Origin: Oscillospiraceae bacterium
GTDB lineage: Bacteria; Bacillota_A; Clostridia; Oscillospirales; Oscillospiraceae
Direction: 5' to 3'
Length of the DNA stretch: 6,962 nt
Assembly (NCBI GenBank): GCA_016302015.1
Contig: JAEDOJ010000078.1
Coordinates: 1 to 6,962 of the forward strand
Position numbers and translations under genes: made by a program. A model generated the notes under the pieces. That model was not told where the DNA came from. It did no database searches and worked only from the letters and a program-made list of their open reading frames with translations. The stretch's first letter is position 1; each line of letters begins with the position of its first letter. Below, one piece after another: positions 1-4,868 of this stretch.

Positions 1-1456
1 CCGACAGTTCAAACTCCTGTGCGTCGGCGTTCATGGTGTCCAGATATTCATGGGTCAGGGTATGACTTTGAATGGAGACCAGACCGGAATCCGCCATCTC
101 CCGGATTTGAGCCTCCGTTGCCTTGTGGTTACTGCCAATGTAACCGGCAATCACAAAGACGGTGGCCTTCACATTGTATTTTTTCAGCAGAGGGAAAAGC
201 TGCGTATAATTATCGTCATAACCGTCGTCAAAGGTGAGAATCACGGGCTTGTCATAGTCCTGCACGTGGGACAGGTCTTCAAACCAGATGGGATCGTAGC
301 CGTGGTTCACAAGATATGCCAACTGGGCTTCCAGATTGGAGGTTGTGACAAACAGCTCCTCAATGCCCCAGGGCGTATCGCCTACAGCGTGGTACATCAG
401 TACGGGAACGTTGACGTTTTTTGGAATGGCAAAGGGTCTTGCCGCCGGGGTGATGTAGGTTTGATGGTTGATGTCGTCGGTATAGATGGGGTAATTCAGA
501 GCTTCACTAACCTCAAAGAGAGGCAGATAGGCGGAACCGTCCACAAATACAGGGTCGGGACAGGTACAGGAGCTGCCGTTTACGGTCAAAACGCCGTCCT
601 GGAAAAGAACGCTGTCAGCACCGGAAAACCGGAGGGGATTTTGGCTTTCCAGGGTCAATCCCGCGGCGCTGGCATAGGCGGCGGCGCTGACCACCACCAT
701 GCCGTTGCTGCGGTAGGCTGTAACCTTCTGTCCGTTGATCAGAACCGGGTCGCCCTGAGCGGCCATGTCAGCCTCGGGAAGGGACAGACCGCCCTCAGCC
801 CAGAGAAACAGCCTTTGCAGAATTGCGGCAAGCTGGGCTCTTTCCGCCTCGCCCTGGGGGTCTAAGCTTCCGTCGGGAAGACCGTTGACCAGTTTAGCGG
901 AGATGGCCCAGCCAAAGGCTTCTTCCGCGTAGGCGCTGACGCAGTCTCTGTCCGTAAAGTCCTCCAGGGAACCGACCCGGATATCCGGAAGCTGCTTGAA
1001 GCTGATGTAGCGATACAGAATGGTAACCAGTTGTTCTCTGGATACGTTGTCCTCCGGGCCGAAGTTCCCGTTTCCGTAGCCGTGAACAATGCCGTTTTCG
1101 CTTGCCCAGACGATGGCGTCGGTGAACCATTGACCGGGCTGTACATCGTCATATTCGCCACGGTAGGAAACCGGGGGCTTGCCCTCCAGACGGTAGAGCA
1201 CGGAGACGAGCATGGCTCTGGAGGTCGGATCGGCGGGAGCAAAGCAGCCCACGGAGATGCCGTTCATGAGGCCGGCATTCACAGAGAAATCAACGCTTTC
1301 ATGATACCATGCCTCGGAAGGAATATCCGCAAAGTGGGCGGAGGAGCAATAGGAGAGATGATTTTTGGAGGGCGCCGCTGTGGAAGCTGTCACGGAAAAC
1401 AGGGAAGCGGCGGTGACCAGCGCCAGCAGGCGGCAGATCCAATGTCTGAGTTTCAT
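1..1456 (-). CDS. Secreted SLH-domain polysaccharide deacetylase (partial, C-terminus outside window)
   Basis: This gene runs off the left edge; 485 residues are visible from ATG at 1456-1454. GGGAGG at 1469-1464, 7 nt upstream, supports the start. Residues 1-28 form a signal peptide: basic MKLRHWICR, a hydrophobic core, then TASTAA as likely cleavage region. Three S-layer homology repeats follow at about 42-90, 102-150 and 167-216, with FADI, YDDV and FTDR openings and LVSVLYRL, LVTILYRY and LAAILQRL endings. Residues 237-335 resemble the copper amine oxidase N-terminal module common in SLH proteins. The NodB deacetylase domain starts near PVLMYHAV (351-358), with motif TFDDG (408-412; D410 catalytic base, D411 metal ligand by family knowledge) and SHTLTH (464-469; H465 and H469 metal ligands). 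It should remove acetyl groups from a cell-surface polysaccharide, such as peptidoglycan or a secondary wall polymer, while wall-bound through SLH. The substrate is not determinable. No convincing own promoter is visible. Confidence 0.9.
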   Translation of the reverse strand, partial: MKLRHWICRLLALVTAASLFSVTASTAAPSKNHLSYCSSAHFADIPSEAWYHESVDFSVNAGLMNGISVGCFAPADPTSRAMLVSVLYRLEGKPPVSYRGEYDDVQPGQWFTDAIVWASENGIVHGYGNGNFGPEDNVSREQLVTILYRYISFKQLPDIRVGSLEDFTDRDCVSAYAEEAFGWAISAKLVNGLPDGSLDPQGEAERAQLAAILQRLFLWAEGGLSLPEADMAAQGDPVLINGQKVTAYRSNGMVVVSAAAYASAAGLTLESQNPLRFSGADSVLFQDGVLTVNGSSCTCPDPVFVDGSAYLPLFEVSEALNYPIYTDDINHQTYITPAARPFAIPKNVNVPVLMYHAVGDTPWGIEELFVTTSNLEAQLAYLVNHGYDPIWFEDLSHVQDYDKPVILTFDDGYDDNYTQLFPLLKKYNVKATVFVIAGYIGSNHKATEAQIREMADSGLVSIQSHTLTHEYLDTMNADAQEFELS

Positions 1457-1463
1457 GGCAGAA

Positions 1464-1469
1464 CCTCCC
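1464..1469 (-). promoter_or_regulatory. Ribosome binding site of the SLH deacetylase gene
   Basis: GGGAGG on the minus strand lies 7 nt before ATG at 1456. It lies about 16 nt beyond the tRNA terminator stem, so an RNA reading through that terminator would have a usable translation start. Confidence 0.75.
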
Positions 1470-1473
1470 GGAA

Positions 1474-1519
1474 GAAAATATGAGAAAAGACTCTTTTGTC
1501 ATGCGACAAAAGAGTCTTT
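1474..1519 (-). terminator. Intrinsic terminator of the tRNA-Met/tRNA-Glu transcript
   Basis: On the minus strand, 1519-1505 and 1500-1486 form a perfect 15-bp stem (AAAGACTCTTTTGTC and its complement) closed by a GCAT tetraloop. It starts 2 nt after the CCA end of tRNA-Glu. The following tract reads TCTCATATTTTC, so the U run continuing from the stem base is interrupted by C and A. The fold is clear, but termination may be incomplete. It lies directly upstream of the deacetylase ribosome binding site. On the plus strand the hairpin is followed by CTGGTGACC, so it is not expected to terminate in that direction. Confidence 0.85.
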
Positions 1520-1520
1520 C

Positions 1521-1595
1521 TGGTGACCCGTACGGGACTCGAACCCATGTTACCGCCGTGAAAGGGCGGTGTCTTAACCACTTGACCAACGGGCC
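1521..1595 (-). tRNA. tRNA-Glu (anticodon TTC)
   Basis: The 75-nt minus-strand gene folds as a full cloverleaf with encoded CCA. The acceptor arm pairs GGCCCGT with ACGGGTC (one G-U pair) and the discriminator is A. The anticodon stem CCGCC/GGCGG closes loop CTTTCAC, giving anticodon TTC for glutamate GAA/GAG codons. The T loop has the canonical TTCGAGT. The sequence closely resembles Bacillus-type tRNA-Glu. Its first base directly follows the CCA of the tRNA-Met gene, so the two share a precursor. Confidence 0.97.
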
Positions 1596-1671
1596 TGGTA
1601 GCGGCAATCTGACTCGAACAGATGACACTCCGGGTATGAACCGAATGCTCTACCAACTGAGCTATGCCGCC
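1596..1671 (-). tRNA. tRNA-Met, elongator (anticodon CAT)
   Basis: The 76-nt minus-strand gene has encoded CCA. The acceptor arm pairs GGCGGCA with TGCCGCT, including the G1-U72 pair also found in the Bacillus elongator tRNA-Met. The anticodon loop TTCATAC gives CAT. The D arm reads AGCTCAGTTGGTAGAGC and the T arm ATCTG-TTCGAGT-CAGAT. The paired 1-72 end and absence of the GGG/CCC anticodon-stem run argue against initiator tRNA. A tRNA-Ile2 with lysidine-modified CAT is less likely from the acceptor sequence but cannot be fully excluded by eye. Confidence 0.93.
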
Positions 1672-1701
1672 ATTTGTTTGCGCCGTCAAACAGCATAACG
1701 G

Positions 1702-1730
1702 ATTATATCCGATAAACTTCGATTTGTCAA
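1702..1730 (-). promoter_or_regulatory. Consensus sigma-A promoter of the tRNA-Met/tRNA-Glu operon
   Basis: On the minus strand, TTGACA (1730-1725) and TATAAT (1707-1702) are both perfect consensus hexamers separated by 17 nt. Transcription should start near 1695, leaving a 5' leader of roughly 24 nt before tRNA-Met. A-rich and T-rich DNA upstream of the -35 could add UP-element activity. Such a strong promoter is typical for stable RNA genes and is the only strong minus-strand promoter seen upstream of the SLH deacetylase. Confidence 0.93.
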
Positions 1731-1749
1731 GACCTTTTTCTGAAAAAAA

Positions 1750-1799
1750 TAAAATTTTTCCCGGATTGAAAGAATCCGGAGATGGAAATACTTCCGGAT
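1750..1799 (+). promoter_or_regulatory. Putative promoter and structured leader of the CmpB-like gene
   Basis: A -10-like TAAAAT lies at 1750-1755, but no good -35 is correctly spaced; TTGTCA at 1724-1729 is 20 nt away, so the promoter call is weak. Downstream, 1761-1767 (CCGGATT) pairs perfectly with 1773-1779 (AATCCGG) around loop GAAAG. The same middle segment, 1774-1780 (ATCCGGA), can instead pair with 1793-1799 (TCCGGAT), which ends 4 nt before the Shine-Dalgarno. The two hairpins are mutually exclusive. No U-tract follows either one on the plus strand, so any effect would more likely be on RNA stability or translation than termination. Confidence 0.35.
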
Positions 1800-1803
1800 A
1801 GAG

Positions 1804-1810
1804 AAGGAGG
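1804..1810 (+). promoter_or_regulatory. Ribosome binding site of the CmpB-like gene
   Basis: AAGGAGG, a perfect anti-16S match, is 9 nt upstream of ATG at 1820 and fixes that start over the overlapping short reading frame beginning at 1830. Confidence 0.85.
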
Positions 1811-1819
1811 AAAAGGCTT

Positions 1820-2242
1820 ATGAACTCTATTGCCTGGAAAATCTGGAAAAACGCTGTTATTTTCTACATTGGCGGAATTTTTTACTGCACTACGGAATTG
1901 CTTTGGCGGGGTTGGACCCACGGCAGTATGTTTCTGCTGGGGGCGGTGTGCTTTTCCGTGGTCACCGGTCTGGACAGGCATTTTTCCCTCAGCCTTCTGG
2001 GACAGATGGCCATCGGTGCGGTGATGGTCACGTTTTTTGAATTCTGGACGGGGATTCTGGTGAATCAGATCCTGAATCTCCACGTGTGGGATTATTCCCA
2101 TGTGCCTCTGAATTTCATGGGGCAGATTTGCCTGCCCTTTACCCTCCTGTGGTTCCCTCTGTGCGGAATTGCGGTTTTGTGCGAAAAATATCTGCGGCAC
2201 GTCCTCTTTCACGAGGCGGTACCGCAGATTCGTTGGGTGTGA
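1820..2242 (+). CDS. Small four-helix membrane protein, CmpB-like 'putative ABC-transporter type IV' family
   Basis: The 140-residue product has four predicted membrane segments, at about 11-28, 35-50, 57-78 and 98-120, with no signal peptidase site. Motifs I recall from this Firmicutes family are ELLWRGWTHGSMF (26-38), FEFWTG (73-78), WDYSHVPLN (90-98) and GQICLPFTLLW (101-111); conserved E26 and E74 lie in or beside membrane helices. The family name suggests a transporter permease, but no ATPase or partner gene is nearby, and transport is not established for these stand-alone proteins. The function is best left open. The length is normal for short members. It is divergent from the tRNA operon and ends 6 bp from the stop of the convergent membrane gene. 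Confidence 0.75.
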   Translation: MNSIAWKIWKNAVIFYIGGIFYCTTELLWRGWTHGSMFLLGAVCFSVVTGLDRHFSLSLLGQMAIGAVMVTFFEFWTGILVNQILNLHVWDYSHVPLNFMGQICLPFTLLWFPLCGIAVLCEKYLRHVLFHEAVPQIRWV

Positions 2243-2248
2243 GAGCCT

Positions 2249-3064
2249 TCAGCCGTCCACAGGGGCTTCGTCTCTTCTGCTCGCCGCCAGAAGCTGACCG
2301 CTGCTGACAGCCATGGTGAGAAAGAGGGAAAGATTGATCAGCGTGCTGTCCACGGTGCCCTTGAGGACGGTATCCGCAATGCTGATGCAGGAAAAGGCGG
2401 TGGCGCACAGCGTCCAGAACAGGGTCAGGCGCAGCCGCCCCTTCTCAAAGGAGAAGCCCGCCAACTGGAAAGCGCCCAGCATACAGCAGATGGCGGCCAT
2501 AAGCTGGAAGCCGTAGTCATGAACGGAGGGGTCGGTGTTCCAATCCTGGAAGCAGACGATGAGATGCAGCACCAGATACAGGCTGACGATCATATACAGC
2601 AGGGGAGAGGGACGTTTTTGCAGGGTGGAGAGAACGGCGAACACGGCAAGACAGACTGCGGCGAGGATGCCCAGCGGGGGCAGGACAGAGGCCAGCACTC
2701 TGGAAACCTCCGGAGACAGGGTGGCAAGGAAGGTGGCAGACTGACGGCCGTTGATCCACAGGATGATATTGCCCATAGCCAGACCGGCGGCGCAGACCAG
2801 ATGCAGGCCGTTTGCCAGAAAGTTCGGGCTGAACACCTGAAACCAGCAGTTCTTTTTCGGCAAAGGACGGACCAATAGAATCAGGCTGACAAACAGGACG
2901 GCGATGAAGGCCAGCAGGATATAGTGCAGAAAGCTGCCCTCTGCCAGACCGCCGTCGGGAAGAAGCTCGCTGTTGATCTGCTGCCAGCGGACGACAACAC
3001 CGACCAAAGACACGAACAGAGTCACAAATACAAGATACCACTGAGGGCGAAATGTTTTCTTCAT
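2249..3064 (-). CDS. Polytopic integral membrane protein of unknown function
   Basis: I do not recognise a family. The 271-residue product begins MKKTFRPQW and shows about eight hydrophobic segments, near 9-25, 46-65, 82-104, 120-145, 152-170, 185-205, 215-235 and 245-262, joined by short loops with few charges. There is no signal peptidase site, obvious catalytic motif or soluble domain. I chose ATG at 3064 because GGAGG (3076-3072) lies 7 nt upstream. A further in-frame ATG at 3091 overlaps the TATAAT box and would precede the transcript start. The gene is single, divergent from rimP and convergent with the CmpB-like gene. Coding composition matches its neighbours, so there is no sign of recent transfer. 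A signalling or transporter-accessory role would be guesswork. Confidence 0.8.
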   Translation of the reverse strand: MKKTFRPQWYLVFVTLFVSLVGVVVRWQQINSELLPDGGLAEGSFLHYILLAFIAVLFVSLILLVRPLPKKNCWFQVFSPNFLANGLHLVCAAGLAMGNIILWINGRQSATFLATLSPEVSRVLASVLPPLGILAAVCLAVFAVLSTLQKRPSPLLYMIVSLYLVLHLIVCFQDWNTDPSVHDYGFQLMAAICCMLGAFQLAGFSFEKGRLRLTLFWTLCATAFSCISIADTVLKGTVDSTLINLSLFLTMAVSSGQLLAASRRDEAPVDG

Positions 3065-3089
3065 GGGGAAACCTCCAATCCTGTCCTCC

Positions 3090-3118
3090 ATTATAACACA
3101 GGCTGCCCAAAATTTACA
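3090..3118 (-). promoter_or_regulatory. Extended -10 promoter of the unknown membrane protein gene
   Basis: On the minus strand, TATAAT at 3095-3090 is preceded by TG one base away (TGTTATAAT), an extended -10 element. The -35 region, TGTAAA at 3118-3113 with a 17-nt spacer, is poor, as is usual with extended -10 promoters. Transcription from about 3083 gives a leader near 19 nt containing the GGAGG. This excludes the ATG at 3091 as start. Confidence 0.75.
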
Positions 3119-3134
3119 TAGCTATGGGAAAAAA

Positions 3135-3174
3135 TTTTTGGAGAAAGAAAAATCAGCGGTTTTTCTCCCAAAAA
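3135..3174. repeat. Imperfect inverted repeat between divergent promoters
   Basis: TTTTTGGAGAAA at 3135-3146 pairs with 3162-3174 (TTTCT, one unpaired C, CCAAAAA), giving 12 Watson-Crick pairs with one bulge. A G-T and an A-T pair can extend it towards an 11-nt centre. It lies between the minus-strand promoter at 3118-3090 and the rimP promoter at 3189-3217, outside both predicted transcripts. A regulator-binding site, a cruciform-forming tract or a relic terminator are all possible. Confidence 0.4.
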
Positions 3175-3188
3175 GATTGATAAAACCC

Positions 3189-3217
3189 TTGCATTTTGGA
3201 AAAGATGGTGCTATAAT
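3189..3217 (+). promoter_or_regulatory. Promoter of the rimP-nusA-ylxR-ylxQ-infB operon
   Basis: TTGCAT (3189-3194) and TATAAT (3212-3217) are separated by 17 nt, and TG at 3209-3210 makes the -10 extended. Transcription should begin at about the A residue at 3224, giving a leader of about 74 nt before rimP. No comparable promoter is seen between the operon's genes. Confidence 0.9.
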
Positions 3218-3230
3218 ATGAGCAATCAAT

Positions 3231-3243
3231 AGTAAATTTTACT
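3231..3243. repeat. Short palindrome AGTAAATTTTACT just downstream of the operon start
   Basis: AGTAAA (3231-3236) and TTTACT (3238-3243) form a 13-bp near-perfect palindrome at about +8 to +20 of the predicted transcript. As DNA it has operator-like symmetry. As RNA it would be only a weak 5-bp hairpin with a 3-nt loop, abutting the terminator-like stem at 3244. It may be a chance AT-rich palindrome. Confidence 0.3.
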
Positions 3244-3276
3244 AAAGAGAGGGTTTCCCCTCTCTTTTCTTCTTGC
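3244..3276 (+). terminator. Terminator-like hairpin in the rimP-nusA leader, candidate attenuator
   Basis: AAAGAGAGGG (3244-3253) pairs perfectly with CCCTCTCTTT (3258-3267) around loop TTTC: a 10-bp stem with a GC-rich upper half. It is followed by TCTTCTTGC, so the RNA after the GC part reads UUUUCUUCUUGCUU, a U-tract with C interruptions. It lies about 20 nt after the predicted transcription start and ends before the rimP ribosome binding site. Placement inside the leader of its own operon, with no gene upstream in this direction, suggests attenuation rather than end-of-gene termination. In B. subtilis, nusA is autoregulated by NusA-stimulated termination in its 5' leader without an antiterminator; this element fits that model. 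Confidence 0.75.
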
Positions 3277-3297
3277 TTATGTGAGGATGGTACGATC

Positions 3298-3750
3298 ATG
3301 AAAATTACGGAACAAGTCTGGCAATTTGCTCAGCCTCTGGTAGAGGCAAACGGCTGCTCCCTGTGGGACGTGGAATATGTCCGGGAGGGGGGCGAGTGGT
3401 ATCTGCGCCTGTATATCGACAAGGAGGGCGGCGTGGATATCGACGACTGTGAAAATGTTTCCCGTGCGGTGGACCCGGTTTTGGACGAGAAGGACCCGAT
3501 CCCGGAAAGCTACCGCTTTGAGGTCTGCTCCGCGGGTCTGGAGCGGGTTCTGAAGCGGCCGGGAGATTTTGAACGCTTTATGGGAGAGCCTGTTCTGCTG
3601 AAGCTGTATCAGCCCAAAGACGGGAGGAAGGAGTTTCCCGGCAGATTGACCGGTTATCAGGACGGCGCTGTCACCATTGATATGAACGGCAAATCCTACA
3701 CCTTTGGAAAAGCGGAGATCGCATTGGTTCGTCTTCGTGTGGAATTCTGA
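3298..3750 (+). CDS. rimP: Ribosome maturation factor RimP
   Basis: The 150-residue cytoplasmic protein, of normal family length, binds the 30S subunit and assists its late maturation. The N-terminal alpha/beta domain (1-85) contains LWDVEYVREGGEWYLRLYID (22-41), VDIDDCENVSRAVDPVLDE (46-64) and YRFEVCSAGLERVLK (72-86), all strongly RimP-like. The C-terminal SH3-like domain (90-150) includes FPGRLTGY and ends with IALVRLRVEF. The ATG at 3298 is chosen for homology; the ribosome binding site is modest, with GAGG at 3283-3286 placed 11 nt away, or GGATGG at 7 nt. nusA follows 24 nt downstream. The weak ribosome binding site and upstream leader hairpin mean that this first gene may be expressed below nusA. 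Confidence 0.97.
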   Translation: MKITEQVWQFAQPLVEANGCSLWDVEYVREGGEWYLRLYIDKEGGVDIDDCENVSRAVDPVLDEKDPIPESYRFEVCSAGLERVLKRPGDFERFMGEPVLLKLYQPKDGRKEFPGRLTGYQDGAVTIDMNGKSYTFGKAEIALVRLRVEF

Positions 3751-3760
3751 TAGATCAATA

Positions 3761-3767
3761 GAAGGAG
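3761..3767 (+). promoter_or_regulatory. Strong ribosome binding site of nusA
   Basis: GAAGGAG lies 7 nt before ATG at 3775 in the 24-nt rimP-nusA gap. It is clearly stronger than the site before rimP, consistent with higher synthesis of NusA from the same message. Confidence 0.8.
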
Positions 3768-3774
3768 ATACGCT

Positions 3775-4845
3775 ATGAACTCTGAAATTTTTGCCGCACT
3801 GCGTCAGTTGGAAAAGGAACGGGGCATCCCGGTTGATTATATGATCGAGCGCATCACACAGGCTCTGGTCGCCGCCTACAAAAAGGATAAGGACGGCTAC
3901 ACCGACAACGTCTATGTGGAGCTGGACGAGAATAATATGAAGATGTACGCCCAGAAGGAGGTTGTGGATGAGGTCTTCTCCTCCGCAACGGAAATCACGC
4001 TGGACGCCGCCCGCAAGATCGACCGGAAGGCTCAGCTTGGAGATCTGGTGAATGTGGAAATCCAGACCAAGAACTTCGGCCGCATTGCCGCCCAGACCGC
4101 AAAGCAGGTCATTATCCAGGGCATTCGTGAGGCGGAGCGGGGCATGGTCTTTGAGTCCTTCTCCTCCAAGGAGCATGAGATTCTCACCGGCACGGTGCTT
4201 CGCATCGACAACTCCGGGGATATGACTATCCGCATCGGTCAGGGCGGCGACAAGACCGACGCCCTGCTGGCGGTGGGCGAGCAGGTTCGGGGCGAACAGT
4301 TCACGGAGGGCGATATGATCCGTGTCTATGTGGTGGAGGTTCGCCGCAGCAGCCGTGGGCCGCAGGTGCTGGTTTCCCGTACCCATCCGGCGCTGGTCAA
4401 GCGCCTGTTTGAGCTGGAGGTTCCGGAGATCGAGTCCGGCGTGGTGGAGATTCGCTCCATCGCCAGAGAGCCCGGCTCCCGCACCAAGCTGGCGGTCTGC
4501 GCCACGGAGGAGAACATCGATCCCGTGGGCGCCTGCGTCGGCGCCCGTGGCGCCCGTGTTGGCGCCGTGGTGGACGAACTCCAGGGGGAAAAGATGGACA
4601 TCGTGGTCTGGTCTGAGGACATCTGCCAGTTTGTCGCCTCCGCCCTGTCCCCCGCGGACGTGATCTCCGTCACCCAGCTTCCCGGTCAGAAGGCCTGCCG
4701 GGTCATCGTACCCGACGATCAGCTTTCCCTTGCCATCGGCAAGGAGGGACAGAACGCCCGTCTGGCTGCCCGCCTCACCGGGTGCAAGATTGATATCAAG
4801 CCTGCTTCTCAGGCAGAAGAGCCTGCCCAGGAAGCTGCTGAATAA
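3775..4845 (+). CDS. nusA: Transcription termination/antitermination factor NusA
   Basis: NusA binds RNA polymerase near the RNA exit channel and modulates pausing, intrinsic termination and antitermination. The 356-residue protein has an N-terminal polymerase-binding domain (1-125; MNSEIFAALRQLEKERGI opening and IQTKNFGRIAAQTAKQVI at 95-114), an S1 domain (about 134-202), KH1 (about 205-280; DPVGACVGARGARVGAVV at 249-266) and KH2 (about 285-345; LAIGKEGQNARLAARLTG at 319-336). It ends with a short acidic tail, AEEPAQEAAE, and lacks the two C-terminal acidic repeats of gammaproteobacteria, as expected in Firmicutes. KH1 carries GARG where B. subtilis has GPKG, and KH2 has C337 where W is usual; both look tolerable because the GxxG loops are intact. 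The start is fixed by GAAGGAG at 3761. It lies between rimP and ylxR, and its product may control the leader hairpin at 3244. Confidence 0.98.
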   Translation: MNSEIFAALRQLEKERGIPVDYMIERITQALVAAYKKDKDGYTDNVYVELDENNMKMYAQKEVVDEVFSSATEITLDAARKIDRKAQLGDLVNVEIQTKNFGRIAAQTAKQVIIQGIREAERGMVFESFSSKEHEILTGTVLRIDNSGDMTIRIGQGGDKTDALLAVGEQVRGEQFTEGDMIRVYVVEVRRSSRGPQVLVSRTHPALVKRLFELEVPEIESGVVEIRSIAREPGSRTKLAVCATEENIDPVGACVGARGARVGAVVDELQGEKMDIVVWSEDICQFVASALSPADVISVTQLPGQKACRVIVPDDQLSLAIGKEGQNARLAARLTGCKIDIKPASQAEEPAQEAAE

Positions 4846-4853
4846 ATTTTTCC

Positions 4854-4861
4854 AAAGGAGG
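4854..4861 (+). promoter_or_regulatory. Ribosome binding site supporting a GTG start for ylxR
   Basis: AAAGGAGG lies 7 nt upstream of GTG at 4869. The next downstream candidate start would cut away the conserved CLGC cysteine pair, so the site decides in favour of the GTG codon. Confidence 0.85.
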
Positions 4862-4868
4862 GAGAACC

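Noticed and set aside
50..865. A 271-codon plus-strand open frame opposite the deacetylase
   Set aside because: The minus strand carries a signal peptide, SLH repeats and NodB motifs in one continuous frame. The plus frame is a shadow with no recognisable domain.
862..1242. Minus-strand open frames at 862-1242 and 894-1130
   Set aside because: They are in other frames than the SLH deacetylase, which covers the whole stretch without interruption.
1521..1671. Equivalence to the E. coli metY-rimP-nusA arrangement, in which an initiator tRNA heads the operon
   Set aside because: Here the tRNA-Met is an elongator type, on the opposite strand and about 1.6 kb away with two genes between. The proximity looks coincidental.
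1761..1779. The CCGGATT hairpin as a terminator on the minus strand
   Set aside because: No minus-strand gene lies upstream that would need it: the next gene to the right is convergent from the plus strand. The sequence after the stem starts with purines before any T run.
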